This document shows, in pieces, positions 1-9,294 of a stretch of 64,000 nt of DNA; within the stretch, counting starts at the first letter, position 1, and each line of letters opens with the position of its first letter. Source of the stretch: Halosimplex aquaticum (GTDB taxonomy: Archaea > Halobacteriota > Halobacteria > Halobacteriales > Haloarculaceae). The notes under the pieces are model-generated. The model was not told where the DNA came from. It searched no databases and saw only the letters and a program-made list of their open reading frames with translations. The position numbers and the translations under genes were made by a program. Location: contig NZ_CP118158.1 in NCBI RefSeq assembly GCF_028747785.1, forward strand, positions 806,001 through 870,000. The letters run 5' to 3'.

Positions 1-1482
1 TTTGTCGCGCGCTTCGATCCCGAAGAGGAGGAGGGCGCCGACGTAGACGAGGCCGCCGAGGAGGCTGCCGACGGCGAGGAGGACGACGCCGGAGAGGACG
101 AACGTTGCCCCGTACATGACTGCGACGGCGCCGACGGCCGCGGTGAGCGGTTTCCACAGGCGGACCGAGTACGGGATCATGCCCTCGAAGTACCACACTT
201 CGAGCACCCGGAGGACGTTGAGCACCGCGTTGATCCCGGCGGTCGCGATGGCGGCGCCGATGAAGCCGTACTCCATGATCAGCACGTAGTTCAACGCGAC
301 GTTGAGGACGCCGAACGTCCAGTGGTTGAGCATGACCACGTACTGGTGGTCGGTCATCATCAGGAGGTCGTTGCTGGGGCCGGAGAACGCCACCACCGCC
401 TTGCCGACGACGAACAGCGTCAGCACCATCGTCCCCGCGGTGAACTCCTCGCCGAACAGCACGAGCGCCTCCCGGCGGTAGATCACCAGGACGCTCCCGA
501 TGAACAGCGTCGCCGTGATGGTCCAGCGGGTGACCGTCGTGAACACCGACTGGAGCATCTCCATGTCGCCCTCGGAGTACAGCCGCGAGGCGACGGGCGG
601 GAACAGCTGGTTGAACCCGCTGAGCGGGAGCAGGATGACGCCGGCGAGCAGCATCGAGATGCTGTAGATGCCGACCTCGGCCGACGAGAGGAAGATCCCG
701 ACCATGAAGACGTCGACCTGGTTGTACAGCAGCGACCCCGCCTTCGACCCCGACAGCGGCAGCGAGTAGTTGTAGAACTCCTTCAGCTCGCCGCCCGAGA
801 TGTCCGCGGTGGGGCGCAGATCCGTCCGGCGGACGACGACTATCGTGACGAGGACGAACGCGAACGCGCTCGCGAGCGCGAAGCCGACCACCGCGCCCAT
901 GAGCATGTATCCGCCCAGCACCGCCGCGCTGATGATCCCCAGCCGCGACAGCCGGACGACGATCCTGAGCGCGTTCTGGTGGACCGGCATCTCGAGGCCG
1001 CGGAAGGAGTTGATCCCCAGCTTCGCGAGCGAGATGAACGGGACCGCGATCGCGAACGCCTGCAGCCCCCTCGTGAAGGTCGGGTCGGCGAGCGTGTAGG
1101 AGCTGACGACGGGTGCGGCGACGAACAGCACGGCCGCCCCGAGCGTGCTCACGACCGCGCTGGTCGCGTACGCCATCGTGAACGCGCGGTTCCTGGCCGC
1201 CCGGTCGTCGAGATTGGACGATATCAGGCGGGTGATCGCGATGTCCGTGCCGAGGTTGGTGAACTTCTGTACCTCGCTGACGATCCGGCGGGCGAACGTG
1301 TAGAACCCGTAGAGGTTGGCCCCGAGCACGTTCGTCAGGATCAGGCTGAGGACGAACGCGACGCCGTTTTTCACGATGTTACTGCCGAAGTGGAGGACGG
1401 CGCCGTCGGTGACCGACCGGATCGACGACAGCCAGCTATCGGACTCGGCCTGCTTGGGTTCCTCGACGTTGTGTCCAGCCAT
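1..1482 (-). CDS. Polysaccharide/oligosaccharide flippase (MOP superfamily), C-terminus off window
   Basis: The start codon is the ATG at 1482. The frame stays open to the left edge (494 codons), so the C-terminus is missing. The protein is polytopic, with a short acidic N-tail and then about twelve hydrophobic segments. It has the Wzx/RfbX-like look of lipid-linked oligosaccharide flippases (haloarchaeal AglR-type), including an N-terminal 'GANLYGFYTFARR' motif and a central 'YNYSLPLSGSKAGSLLYNQVDVFMV' type segment. The likely role is moving a lipid-linked glycan across the cytoplasmic membrane for S-layer or exopolysaccharide assembly. It lies downstream of the membrane genes at 1611-4567 on the same strand. 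A mini-ORF fills the spacer and stops 1 nt before this ATG. The substrate is not deducible. Confidence 0.85.
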   Translation of the reverse strand, partial: MAGHNVEEPKQAESDSWLSSIRSVTDGAVLHFGSNIVKNGVAFVLSLILTNVLGANLYGFYTFARRIVSEVQKFTNLGTDIAITRLISSNLDDRAARNRAFTMAYATSAVVSTLGAAVLFVAAPVVSSYTLADPTFTRGLQAFAIAVPFISLAKLGINSFRGLEMPVHQNALRIVVRLSRLGIISAAVLGGYMLMGAVVGFALASAFAFVLVTIVVVRRTDLRPTADISGGELKEFYNYSLPLSGSKAGSLLYNQVDVFMVGIFLSSAEVGIYSISMLLAGVILLPLSGFNQLFPPVASRLYSEGDMEMLQSVFTTVTRWTITATLFIGSVLVIYRREALVLFGEEFTAGTMVLTLFVVGKAVVAFSGPSNDLLMMTDHQYVVMLNHWTFGVLNVALNYVLIMEYGFIGAAIATAGINAVLNVLRVLEVWYFEGMIPYSVRLWKPLTAAVGAVAVMYGATFVLSGVVLLAVGSLLGGLVYVGALLLFGIEARDK

Positions 1483-1483
1483 C

Positions 1484-1600
1484 TCACCGGGTCCAGTCCT
1501 TCGGAGCGTCTCGCGATCGTTCGTACACCCGATTCGCCGGGGACGATTCGTCGGTGGCCGCGAACGGGGGCCGGCGGTCGGCGGATCGAGCCGCCCGCAT
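1484..1600 (-). other. Bridging mini-ORF (38 aa) between the 1611 gene and the flippase
   Basis: The spacer between two same-strand genes is open from an ATG at 1600 to a TGA at 1486-1484. The ATG lies 10 nt after the upstream stop. The flippase ATG follows after a single base. The predicted peptide is Arg/Pro-rich and of no recognised family, so the role is more likely to be translational coupling than a functional peptide (inference). Confidence 0.4.
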
Positions 1601-1610
1601 CGGTGTCCGA

Positions 1611-3458
1611 TCAGGCCGTCTCATCGTCACCCGTCAGGTGGTACTGTCGGAATCCCCCGTTCGACTGGACTCGGTTGATCCCCGGCGTCGTGTCGAGCGA
1701 CCTGAACCCCTCCGCCGAGTAGCGGAACCCCTCGTACAGGACCACCTCGCGTTCGTAGTCGAGCGTGGTCACGGCGAGGTATCTGGGCTCCTCGTAGTGC
1801 GTGGAGAGGTTCGTGTTGAAGATGGGTCCTGGAACGCCGGCCGGGGCCTCGTACGCGGCCCGTCTGGTCGTCTCACGCCCGCGGATGCTGTCGATGTAGC
1901 GGACGTACTTCTTGCGCACCCCGGTGATAGCGACGCCGTCGTCGCGGTGTTCCAGCATGGTCTCGTACCCCTCGACCTGCGACTCCGTGATGTGCGACGA
2001 GGGCTGGTAGATGTACGGCGAGGAGTACAGCACCATGCCGGCGAGGGGGATCAGCAGGGCCAGGAACAGCACCACTGCGACGGCGCGAGTGGAGTGCGAG
2101 GACCGCCCGACCCGTTTCGGGGCGAACGATGCGAGCGCCACGGCGCCCAGCAGCGCGACCAGCAGCATCGCCGCACCGTGGTATCGGAAGTGCTGGGTCG
2201 TGACGTTCGCGACGAACGCGACGACGAACAGGCCGCCCAGGGCGCAGAGCGCGGCGGCCACGTACTCCACGAGACCGCGCTCTCGCTCGACCGCCCAGCC
2301 GGCGTTCAGGACCCACTTCGCGAACAGGAACGCGGCCACGAGGACGACGAACAGGGTGCTCGGGAGGAAGAGCTTCGCGAACAGTTCCGGGATGCTCCCG
2401 CCGACCTGCTGGAGCGAACTCCCGCGCTGGGTGGCCTCGGCCCCGGGCGCGCCGCCCGCCATGATCCTGTCGACCGTGGTCCAGAAGATCCGGCTCGCGA
2501 CGGTGAACTGGGTCAGCCAGAGGAAGAGGACGCCGAGGGCGAACGCGGTCTGGGTGTGGACGGTGCGGTGTTCGGCGATCCCGCGGCTCCACTTCGTCCG
2601 GCGGGCGATGAACTGCACCCCCGAGACGGTCCCGAGTATCATCACGAGGACCAGCGCGGCCTGCGGGTGTATCAGCGTCATCGCGACGCTCGCGAACGCG
2701 AGCAGCGCACCGACTCTCGTCGGGACGAGCGCGTGCGAGCCGCCCTCAGACGACGTCGCGACGTACGAGAACAGGAGGTAGAGGACGAAGGGGAGAAAGA
2801 GCACGCCCATGGAGAAGGGGTGGAAGGCCTTGTGGACGCTGATGCCGTTGATCGGCAGCCAGAGCAGCGCCGTCAGCAGGCCGACGAGGAAGACGAACCC
2901 CTCGTTGACGTCACGCTCGCCGACCACCGCGAGCACGAGCAGCGGGAACGCGAGGAGGTACGTCGCGACGAAGACGGCGGCGACCACCTGCTCCGCGAGG
3001 CGGTACGGGAACCCGCCGACGTCGTGCAGGAGGACGGCCATCGTGTGCCCGCCGGGGTACCGAAACTCGACGGGGTCTAACGCGCCCCGCCCGAGTTCCT
3101 TGATCCACCCCAGGTGAGAGAGCGGGTCGCCGAGCCCGATGAAGTAGTAGTTGCGCAGGAGCGGGACCGTAGCGACCGCGAGCGCGCAGAGATACAACTG
3201 GAGGTAGGCGCCGCGGCGCGCCCACGCGTCAGTCGTCGCGCGCAGCGCCACCCCGACGCCGCCCACAAACGCCAGCGCTATCGCCGCCCAGAACAGCCAT
3301 GGCGTCGCCCGATAGATGGACAGCTCGTACTCGACAGCGGGCGTCCGCAGTGCAGTCAGCAACCCTCCGAAAAACAGGGCGAAGCTCAGCGCAAGCAGCA
3401 CCCTGAGGCGACTGGAGGCGGTCCGTACCGGTCGCGCGTTCGATTTGTCGTATCTCAT
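1611..3458 (-). CDS. Polytopic membrane protein, GT-C-like glycosyltransferase candidate
   Basis: This 615-aa protein has an N-terminal anchor, a dozen or so membrane segments in the first 460 residues, and a soluble C-terminal domain of about 130 residues. The overall plan (an early extracytoplasmic loop with 'RYPGGHTMAVLLHDVGG', then many helices, then a soluble tail) is that of GT-C glycosyltransferases and oligosaccharyltransferase-like proteins. I could not identify a specific DxD or WWDYG motif, so the enzymatic role is inferred. The gene starts within the stop codon of the DUF1616 gene (TCAT overlap, 4 nt), so the two are translationally coupled. The context is surface glycan synthesis. 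Confidence 0.6.
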   Translation of the reverse strand: MRYDKSNARPVRTASSRLRVLLALSFALFFGGLLTALRTPAVEYELSIYRATPWLFWAAIALAFVGGVGVALRATTDAWARRGAYLQLYLCALAVATVPLLRNYYFIGLGDPLSHLGWIKELGRGALDPVEFRYPGGHTMAVLLHDVGGFPYRLAEQVVAAVFVATYLLAFPLLVLAVVGERDVNEGFVFLVGLLTALLWLPINGISVHKAFHPFSMGVLFLPFVLYLLFSYVATSSEGGSHALVPTRVGALLAFASVAMTLIHPQAALVLVMILGTVSGVQFIARRTKWSRGIAEHRTVHTQTAFALGVLFLWLTQFTVASRIFWTTVDRIMAGGAPGAEATQRGSSLQQVGGSIPELFAKLFLPSTLFVVLVAAFLFAKWVLNAGWAVERERGLVEYVAAALCALGGLFVVAFVANVTTQHFRYHGAAMLLVALLGAVALASFAPKRVGRSSHSTRAVAVVLFLALLIPLAGMVLYSSPYIYQPSSHITESQVEGYETMLEHRDDGVAITGVRKKYVRYIDSIRGRETTRRAAYEAPAGVPGPIFNTNLSTHYEEPRYLAVTTLDYEREVVLYEGFRYSAEGFRSLDTTPGINRVQSNGGFRQYHLTGDDETA

Positions 3459-4567
3459 CTGTATCGGGCGTCGAACTCAGTGATGGCCGGCGAAACGGCG
3501 TCGCCGGACGGTTCGGGGGGCTGTACCTGTTCGGTCGCTGGCACGCCGCTCGCCGAGGCGTTCAGCCAGACGTGGACGTACCGGTAGGCCGAGTCGACGG
3601 TGGGGTTGTCCGGCGGAGCGCCTCGATAGAGCAGGTAGACGATCCGGACGTTCGACCCGGTCAGTCGCGCTTCGAACGTGTGCCGCTCGTAGACGGACTC
3701 GCCCCGGTCGACGGCGAGATTGAACGGGTCGAACTGCCGCCGCTCGACGACCACGGCCGACCCGTTGTCGGTCGCCACCCGCTGGACGACCGGCACGACG
3801 GAGTACTCCGCGCTCGCGCCCTCGTGGTTCTCGACGTTGACGACGAGCGAGGCCTCCTCGCCGCTGGACAGGTTGCTCGGGAAGTCTCCGGCGACGTACT
3901 CCCCGGACTCGTTCTCCGTGACCAGCGTCATCGTCGTGTACCGCTCCGCGGAGGAGTACGCCGTCAGTCCGTATGCGAGACCGCCGATGGACAGCAACAC
4001 GAGGACCACCAGCGTCAGGTTCAGCGCCCGCTCGGGCCACGAGGGCGACGAGAGGGCGTCGGCGAACCGCGTCGCCGGCCGCCGGTACGGGACGCGGAAC
4101 CGCTCGCTGGGCGTCACCCAGAGGCGCCGGACGAGTCCGACCGTCAGCGCCGCGATGACCACCGTCTCGAGCGCGGCGAGCGGGACCCACTGCGAGGCCA
4201 GGCTGAAGCCGAGGAGGGACAGCGCGACGCCGAGAACGGAGAGCACGCACACGCTGAGCGGCACCGACAGTAATCCCCGAACCTTCCAGCCTGCCGAGTC
4301 GCCGAGGAGCCACTCGCGACCGCGTTCAGTCCCCGCGTTCGAGAGTCCGGCGTCGGGCCGCCGCGGATACAGCGCCGAGACGACGGCGTACCCCGGAACG
4401 AAACACAGCAGCGGGATCGTGATCACCTTCCGGAGGACCGAGCCGGCGGGAAGGACGTACACCAGAACGTCGGCGAGAACGACGTAGGCGGCGATCATCA
4501 CCAGGTCGGCGAAGACGGGAAGCGTCCGGTCGACCGCGACCTTCTCGGTCGTGTTCTGGTACTTCAT
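3455..4567 (-). CDS. DUF1616 family membrane protein
   Basis: The protein is about 370 aa from the ATG at 4567. It begins with a charged N-tail and four predicted membrane helices that carry the DUF1616 signature 'LPLLCFVPGYAVVSALYP'-like segment. A further helix follows, then an extracytoplasmic C-terminal half that looks like a beta-sandwich/CARDB-type domain. The family is common in archaeal surface-glycan and cell-envelope clusters, and its biochemical role is unknown. An in-frame extension to 4663 exists, but the protein-like sequence begins at 4567. That start overlaps the stop of a 71-codon mini-ORF (ATGA), which supports it. Confidence 0.75.
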   Translation of the reverse strand: MKYQNTTEKVAVDRTLPVFADLVMIAAYVVLADVLVYVLPAGSVLRKVITIPLLCFVPGYAVVSALYPRRPDAGLSNAGTERGREWLLGDSAGWKVRGLLSVPLSVCVLSVLGVALSLLGFSLASQWVPLAALETVVIAALTVGLVRRLWVTPSERFRVPYRRPATRFADALSSPSWPERALNLTLVVLVLLSIGGLAYGLTAYSSAERYTTMTLVTENESGEYVAGDFPSNLSSGEEASLVVNVENHEGASAEYSVVPVVQRVATDNGSAVVVERRQFDPFNLAVDRGESVYERHTFEARLTGSNVRIVYLLYRGAPPDNPTVDSAYRYVHVWLNASASGVPATEQVQPPEPSGDAVSPAITEFDARYR

Positions 4568-4779
4568 GGCCGCTCGCCCCTCTCGTCGTCCGGCCGGACG
4601 CGCCCCTGGCCAGCCGGCTGTCCTCGCGAGGGACCGCGCACGGCCCTCGGATCTGGCTGCCACGCGTTCGGGCCAGATCCCGGCGGGTCGTCGCCGGGTC
4701 TCGGTGACTGGCGTCGGTTCGATGCGTCCGGACGATGCAAGAGGCGATCCGCTCGATGTCGTTGCCGTGTTCGCGTCAT
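4564..4779 (-). other. Bridging mini-ORF (71 aa) ending in ATGA at the DUF1616 start
   Basis: The 219-nt spacer between the gene at 4787 and DUF1616 is one open frame. Its ATG at 4779 is 7 nt after the upstream stop. Its TGA overlaps the DUF1616 ATG. The composition is Arg/Pro/Gly-rich and resembles no known family, so a coupling function is inferred rather than a protein product. Confidence 0.4.
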
Positions 4780-4786
4780 TGGTAGT

Positions 4787-5710
4787 TCATCTGTATCCCA
4801 GGTGTTCGAGCTTCTCTTCGACCGAGACGGCGGGGTCGTCGGTGTGCGGGCGCGCGTCAGGACGGTACTCCCCGGTGTCCGTGGCGGTGGTCTCGCACCA
4901 CGGGACCTCTCGGACGACGTCGACGGTCGAGCTGGCCGGATGGCCGAGCGCGCCTTCCTCGCCGAGGGCCTGGCCGTGGTCGGCGGAGACGACGAGGCGG
5001 TCCGCGTCGAGGTTCGACCGCAGCAGTTCGACCTCCGAGAGCACGTATCGGAGGTTCTCCAAATGCGCCTCCCAGAGCGCCTCCAGGGAGTAGCCGCCCT
5101 CCTCGTGCAGTTCCTGGACGTTCATCCCCCGACGTTCGTCGCCGGGGCGGGTGACCTGCACGGCGTCGATGTCGGGGCGCGTGACGAACGGCGGATGCGG
5201 CTGCATGTAGTGGACGATCATGCGCTCGGGGCTGTCCTCGCGCCCGGCCGCGATCGCGCGGTCGGTCACCGTCCGGGCGGGCACCGTGCCCGTCTCTTCG
5301 TCCCACCCGTGGCGCCAGATCTCCTCCAGGCGGTCGAACGCTCGCCCGTCGAGGTGGTCAGCCGAGTTCGGGTTGGCCGTCAGGTGGACCGTCCGGGCCA
5401 TCTCCTCCGCGTACTCGTCGACGAACGTGACGTCCATCCACTCGGCGGAGTTCGTCCCCGGCGTCCGGTGGGTTCCGACGGGGGCGAGGAACGGGAACTC
5501 GTCGCTGAGCGCCTCGACCATGTCGACCCTCGCGCAGTCCAGCAGCACCAGTACGTCCCAGTCGCGCTCGTAGACGTTGGTCCCCTGACGGACGTTCAGG
5601 TGCCTGACGCCGTAGTTTTTCACCGCTCGCCCGGTGTCGAGAAGGCCCGCTAGCCCCTGCTCGTCGACGTTGCGCCGCACCGACCGGTAGAAACGTTTGA
5701 CCTTATCCAT
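4787..5710 (-). CDS. Alkaline-phosphatase-superfamily (sulfatase-like) protein
   Basis: This 307-aa protein has the core pattern of the alkaline phosphatase/sulfatase fold. A metal-binding Asp lies in 'LVLLDCARVDMV' near residue 55, 'HYMQPHPPF' sits mid-protein, and 'VSADHGQALGE' with a following 'GHP' sits near the C-terminus. It lacks the C/S-x-P-x-R formylglycine motif of true sulfatases. It ends in 'LEHLGYR', the same terminal motif as its two neighbours. It may cleave or transfer a phospho- or sulfo-group on surface glycans. An upstream A/T-rich box (about 5775-5785) is a possible promoter. Confidence 0.75.
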   Translation of the reverse strand: MDKVKRFYRSVRRNVDEQGLAGLLDTGRAVKNYGVRHLNVRQGTNVYERDWDVLVLLDCARVDMVEALSDEFPFLAPVGTHRTPGTNSAEWMDVTFVDEYAEEMARTVHLTANPNSADHLDGRAFDRLEEIWRHGWDEETGTVPARTVTDRAIAAGREDSPERMIVHYMQPHPPFVTRPDIDAVQVTRPGDERRGMNVQELHEEGGYSLEALWEAHLENLRYVLSEVELLRSNLDADRLVVSADHGQALGEEGALGHPASSTVDVVREVPWCETTATDTGEYRPDARPHTDDPAVSVEEKLEHLGYR

Positions 5711-5912
5711 GACTGTGTCCTCGGGGTCCGTTCATCCGGTATCCGCCGATTACGTCTCCACGCTCGATCCATTAGATAAAAAGAAGATACCTCCTAACCC
5801 CCCGTCGAGGGGAGTGACGCCGGGAAGTAGAAGCGTTATACGAACGTCGCCCGGCGAGAATAAGCGTCCTAAAATCGCGCGACCTGGCGCCGGTGGCGGG
5901 TCGGTGTGCGGG

Positions 5913-7310
5913 CTACTGGTAACCGAGTTCCGCGAGGCGCTGCTCCACGGAGGCCGACACGGCGGCCGCGTCCTCGTCGCCGCTCGCCCGTCGCTTGTAC
6001 TCACAGAGGTCGCCGTCGAAGAACTGCGACCAGACCGGCGAGACCGAGTCGATGTCCGTGGGGGGACCCTGCCAACTGGGCCGGTCAGGGTCGAGGTCGC
6101 ACCGGACCGTCCGACCCGTGGAGTCCCTGATCTCCTTCTGGTCGCCGTGGAGCACCGTCCGGATCATCCGATCCCAGTGCTCGTGTTCGGGGTCCGGATT
6201 GGGACCGGCGCTCAGCCCGACGAGTTCGGCCGGGACGGCCTCCCGACCGATATCCGGGAACTCGCCGCGGCCAAGCGCCGGGAGGAGCGTGTCGAAGTCG
6301 AGGTGGCTGGTGAATCGGCCCGTCGGTGGCGCCGCCCCGTCGGGCGGATTCACGATGTCGCAGGGCACGTGCAACAGCCCCTCCGAGAGGCTGCTCTTGT
6401 GCCTGACGAGCCCGCCGTCGCCCGGATACCCGAGGTTTTCGCCGTGGTCGGCGGTGACGACGACGGTCGTCTCCCGGTCGGTCTCCTCGCGGAGGTCCGC
6501 GATGAACTCGGAGACGTGTCGGTCCAGGTAGTCGATGCTGGCCCCGTAGAGCCCGCGCCGCCGCCGCAGGTATTCGGGGTACTCCTCGGCCGACCCCAGC
6601 AGTTCCCAGACGCTCCTGTCGCCGGTCGAGAACGTGTCCGGGGCCGAATACAGCGACTCGTCGTACCCGGCCGTCGGTTCCAGCGGGAGGTGCGACTCCA
6701 TGAAATTCACGAACAGGAAGAAGGGGCCGTCCGTGCGCCGTACTTTCTGCCGCGCCGAGCGGAGCAACGGCTTCGTCCCGCCGTCGAACAGCCGCGGGAC
6801 CGGGAGCCGCCGGGAGAGGCTGTCCGCGTACGCGAGAGCGGCGTTCGCCCCGCTCCGCAACGGCTGGTCGTGTCGAGCCGAGTCGGCGAGGAGCCGGAGC
6901 TGATTCCGGACGAGCCCGCCGTCGTCCGGCGAGATGTAGTCCACCGGGTCGACGCCTCGCGGGAACCGGCGCGCTTCCGTGACGGTCTCGAACTCGTCGA
7001 AGAAGCGGTCGAACTGGAAGGCCTCGCTCGCGAAGACGTTCGAGCTGATGCCGATCCGCCTGTGGTCCGGCATCGCCGCGAACAGCGTCTCCTCGACCGG
7101 GATCGAGGCGTAGTTCCTGTCATGCGTGTGGACCCCGTGCTCGTGGGGGAGGTCGCCGGTGACCATGCTCCCGTGGCTCGGGACCGTCCAGGAACTCGCC
7201 GCTCGACACTCGTCCATGGAAACGTCCGAAAGCGCCCGCACGCGCGGCGCGTACAGGTCGTAGAAGTCCTTTCGGACGGAATCGTAACAGAGAACGACGA
7301 CGTTCCGCAT
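5913..7310 (-). CDS. Sulfatase-like hydrolase/transferase (alkaline phosphatase superfamily)
   Basis: The protein is 465 aa from the ATG at 7310. A longer in-frame reading exists, but it has no protein character. Metal ligand motifs are present: 'VVVLCYDSVRKDF' at the N-terminus, 'NFMESHLPL' in the middle, and 'VVVTADHGENLGYPG' followed by 'HKSSLSEGLLHVP'. The nucleophile region reads 'SSWTVPSHGSMVTG', with Thr where sulfatases have Cys or Ser. This resembles lipoteichoic-acid-synthase or phosphoethanolamine-transferase types. The protein ends in 'RLAELGYQ'. It is divergent from the gene at 7497. A TATA-like box about 25-35 nt upstream suggests a nearly leaderless mRNA. Confidence 0.8.
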   Translation of the reverse strand: MRNVVVLCYDSVRKDFYDLYAPRVRALSDVSMDECRAASSWTVPSHGSMVTGDLPHEHGVHTHDRNYASIPVEETLFAAMPDHRRIGISSNVFASEAFQFDRFFDEFETVTEARRFPRGVDPVDYISPDDGGLVRNQLRLLADSARHDQPLRSGANAALAYADSLSRRLPVPRLFDGGTKPLLRSARQKVRRTDGPFFLFVNFMESHLPLEPTAGYDESLYSAPDTFSTGDRSVWELLGSAEEYPEYLRRRRGLYGASIDYLDRHVSEFIADLREETDRETTVVVTADHGENLGYPGDGGLVRHKSSLSEGLLHVPCDIVNPPDGAAPPTGRFTSHLDFDTLLPALGRGEFPDIGREAVPAELVGLSAGPNPDPEHEHWDRMIRTVLHGDQKEIRDSTGRTVRCDLDPDRPSWQGPPTDIDSVSPVWSQFFDGDLCEYKRRASGDEDAAAVSASVEQRLAELGYQ

Positions 7311-7447
7311 GGGGTCGCCAACGCGGACTCCGGCTATTAGTATTCTCTCGCTTACGTGTAAACATGCGGTCAATAACAGTTCGTTCGCCGGATCGGGGAA
7401 TCTACACGCGACGTCTGTGCGGACTGGGCTTGCAGTATTAATTACAG

Positions 7448-7456
7448 TATAACAAT
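7448..7456 (+). promoter_or_regulatory. TATAACAAT promoter box for the phosphodiesterase gene
   Basis: TATAACAAT is centred 45 nt upstream of the ATG at 7497, which predicts a short leader of about 20 nt. It is one copy of a box that recurs in this window before surface-sugar genes. Confidence 0.5.
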
Positions 7457-7496
7457 TACCGCTGGCAGATACTTTCCTCGAAGTTGAGTGATACTC

Positions 7497-9086
7497 ATGG
7501 ATGGATCGAATCACTCCGCGGACCAGGCGTTCGTACTCGGACTAGACGGGGTTCCGTGGTCACTGTTGCAGGGGTGGATCACCGAGGGTGAGCTCCCGAA
7601 CCTCACCCGACTGATAGAAGAGGGCGCCGCCGGTCCGCTAGAGAGCACGACGCCGGCGACGACCGCGCTCGCGTGGCCGTCGATCGCGACGGGGGCGCGG
7701 CCGGACAAGCACGGGATCTACGGGTTTCGGAAGATAACGCCGTCGTACACGCCGCAGATGTACACGAGTCACGACCGTCAACAGCCGGCGCTCTGGGACG
7801 TCCTCTCGCCGGCTGTCGTCGGAAACGTGCCGATGACGTATCCGGCCCAGCCGATCGACGGGAAGCTGGTCAGCGGCATGATGACCCCGGAGATCGACGA
7901 CCAGTTCTCGTCGCCGCCGGAGCTCGGACGCGAACTCCTCGACCGGGTCCCCGAGTACGAGATCGGCCTCGACTGGAGCGAGTACGTGGGTCGCGAGGAG
8001 GAACTCCTCTCGGACCTCTCGGCGCTCGTCGAGAAGCGCCGGGAGCTGCTGCGGCTGCTGATGGAGACCGAGGACTGGCGGCTCTTCTTTTTCGTCTTCA
8101 CCGCGCCGGACCGGCTGCAACACCTCGTCTGGGACGAGGCCGTGTTGCTCGAACACTACCGGCAACTGGACGACGTCGTCGGGGAGGTCATCGACTACGT
8201 GGAGCGACTCGACGCGACCCTGTACGTCGTCTCCGACCACGGCTTCGGCCCGCTCTCGAAGTTCGTCGCGGCGAACCGCGTCTTCGAGACCGAGGGGCTG
8301 CTGTCGCGCCAGGAGGGGACCGGCACGCAGTCGCTGCTCTCGCGGTTCGGCGTCTCCCGCGATCGGATCATCTCGGTCCTCTCGAAGGCGGGGATCAGCG
8401 GCGAGTCCATCGTCAACACCGTCCCGGAGCGGCTCCTCCGCGTCGTCGGGCGGCAGTTCCCGGGCGACGACGTCCTGTTCGACGTCGACTACAGCGAGAC
8501 CGAGGTGTTCACGTACGACCACGGCCGCCTGTACATCAACGACGAGAGCCGGTTCGTCGACGGCTGCGTCGCCCCGGAGGACCGGCAGGCCGTGAAGGCC
8601 GAAGTCAAAGACGCGCTCGAGGGGATCACCGACCCGCAGACGGGCGCGGCGCCCGTGACTGTCAGAGACGGAGACGACCTGTTCCCGACCGACCCGCACT
8701 CGCCGGACCTCATCGTCGAGACGGCGCCGGAGTACGAGTCGACGGGCCGCCTGTCGCAGGACCCGTTCGTCAGCCCCGGCGAGAAGACGGCGAGTCACCG
8801 GTCCGAGGGCATCATGATCGCCTGGGGACCGAACGTTAAGGCCGGCGGGTCGCCGATCGACGCCTCCGTGTACGACATCGCGCCGACGCTCCTGCACGGC
8901 GTCGGCGAACCCGTCCCGGCCAGCACGGACGGTCGGGTGCTCACCGAGATCTTCGAACCGGCCTCGCCGGCGGCCGAGACGGTCCCGACGTCAGTTACCT
9001 ACGAGGGCAACGAGACCGCAGAGGTGGCCGGCGAGGACTTCGAAGACGTCGAAGACCGCCTCACTGGCCTCGGCTACCTCGAGTGA
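7497..9086 (+). CDS. Type I phosphodiesterase/nucleotide pyrophosphatase family protein
   Basis: This protein of about 529 aa opens with 'FVLGLDGVPWSLL' (metal Asp), then 'STTPATTALAWPSIATG', in which a Thr is the expected nucleophile, as in the nucleotide pyrophosphatase/phosphodiesterase branch. 'DKHGIYGF', 'FVFTAPDRLQHLVWD' and 'YVVSDHGFGP' complete the bimetal site. The family hydrolyses or transfers phosphodiesters, and haloarchaeal members cluster with glycosylation genes. A GTG nine bases upstream (7488) is an alternative start. The protein ends in 'RLTGLGYLE', like the two adjacent superfamily members. Confidence 0.85.
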   Translation: MDGSNHSADQAFVLGLDGVPWSLLQGWITEGELPNLTRLIEEGAAGPLESTTPATTALAWPSIATGARPDKHGIYGFRKITPSYTPQMYTSHDRQQPALWDVLSPAVVGNVPMTYPAQPIDGKLVSGMMTPEIDDQFSSPPELGRELLDRVPEYEIGLDWSEYVGREEELLSDLSALVEKRRELLRLLMETEDWRLFFFVFTAPDRLQHLVWDEAVLLEHYRQLDDVVGEVIDYVERLDATLYVVSDHGFGPLSKFVAANRVFETEGLLSRQEGTGTQSLLSRFGVSRDRIISVLSKAGISGESIVNTVPERLLRVVGRQFPGDDVLFDVDYSETEVFTYDHGRLYINDESRFVDGCVAPEDRQAVKAEVKDALEGITDPQTGAAPVTVRDGDDLFPTDPHSPDLIVETAPEYESTGRLSQDPFVSPGEKTASHRSEGIMIAWGPNVKAGGSPIDASVYDIAPTLLHGVGEPVPASTDGRVLTEIFEPASPAAETVPTSVTYEGNETAEVAGEDFEDVEDRLTGLGYLE

Positions 9087-9294
9087 ATCAGGCGCCGTCC
9101 TGCTGACCGCTCGACAGGTGCACACGGTCGGGGGGTGGCATCGCGCTCGAACTTCAGTGAGTCGGCGGGTATGCCCCACCTACGCCTGTTCGGTGGTTCG
9201 ATACGGGCGGTTCGGCTGCCGGATCGTCGCGCGTTCCGAACGTATCATCCGCTTTTCCTAGCCACTCATTACCCCCGATGACGTACGGACCCGC

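Noticed and set aside
322..3080. Long plus-strand open frames opposite the flippase and membrane genes
   Set aside because: Arg/Glu/Asp-rich shadow frames. The minus strand encodes convincing polytopic membrane proteins.
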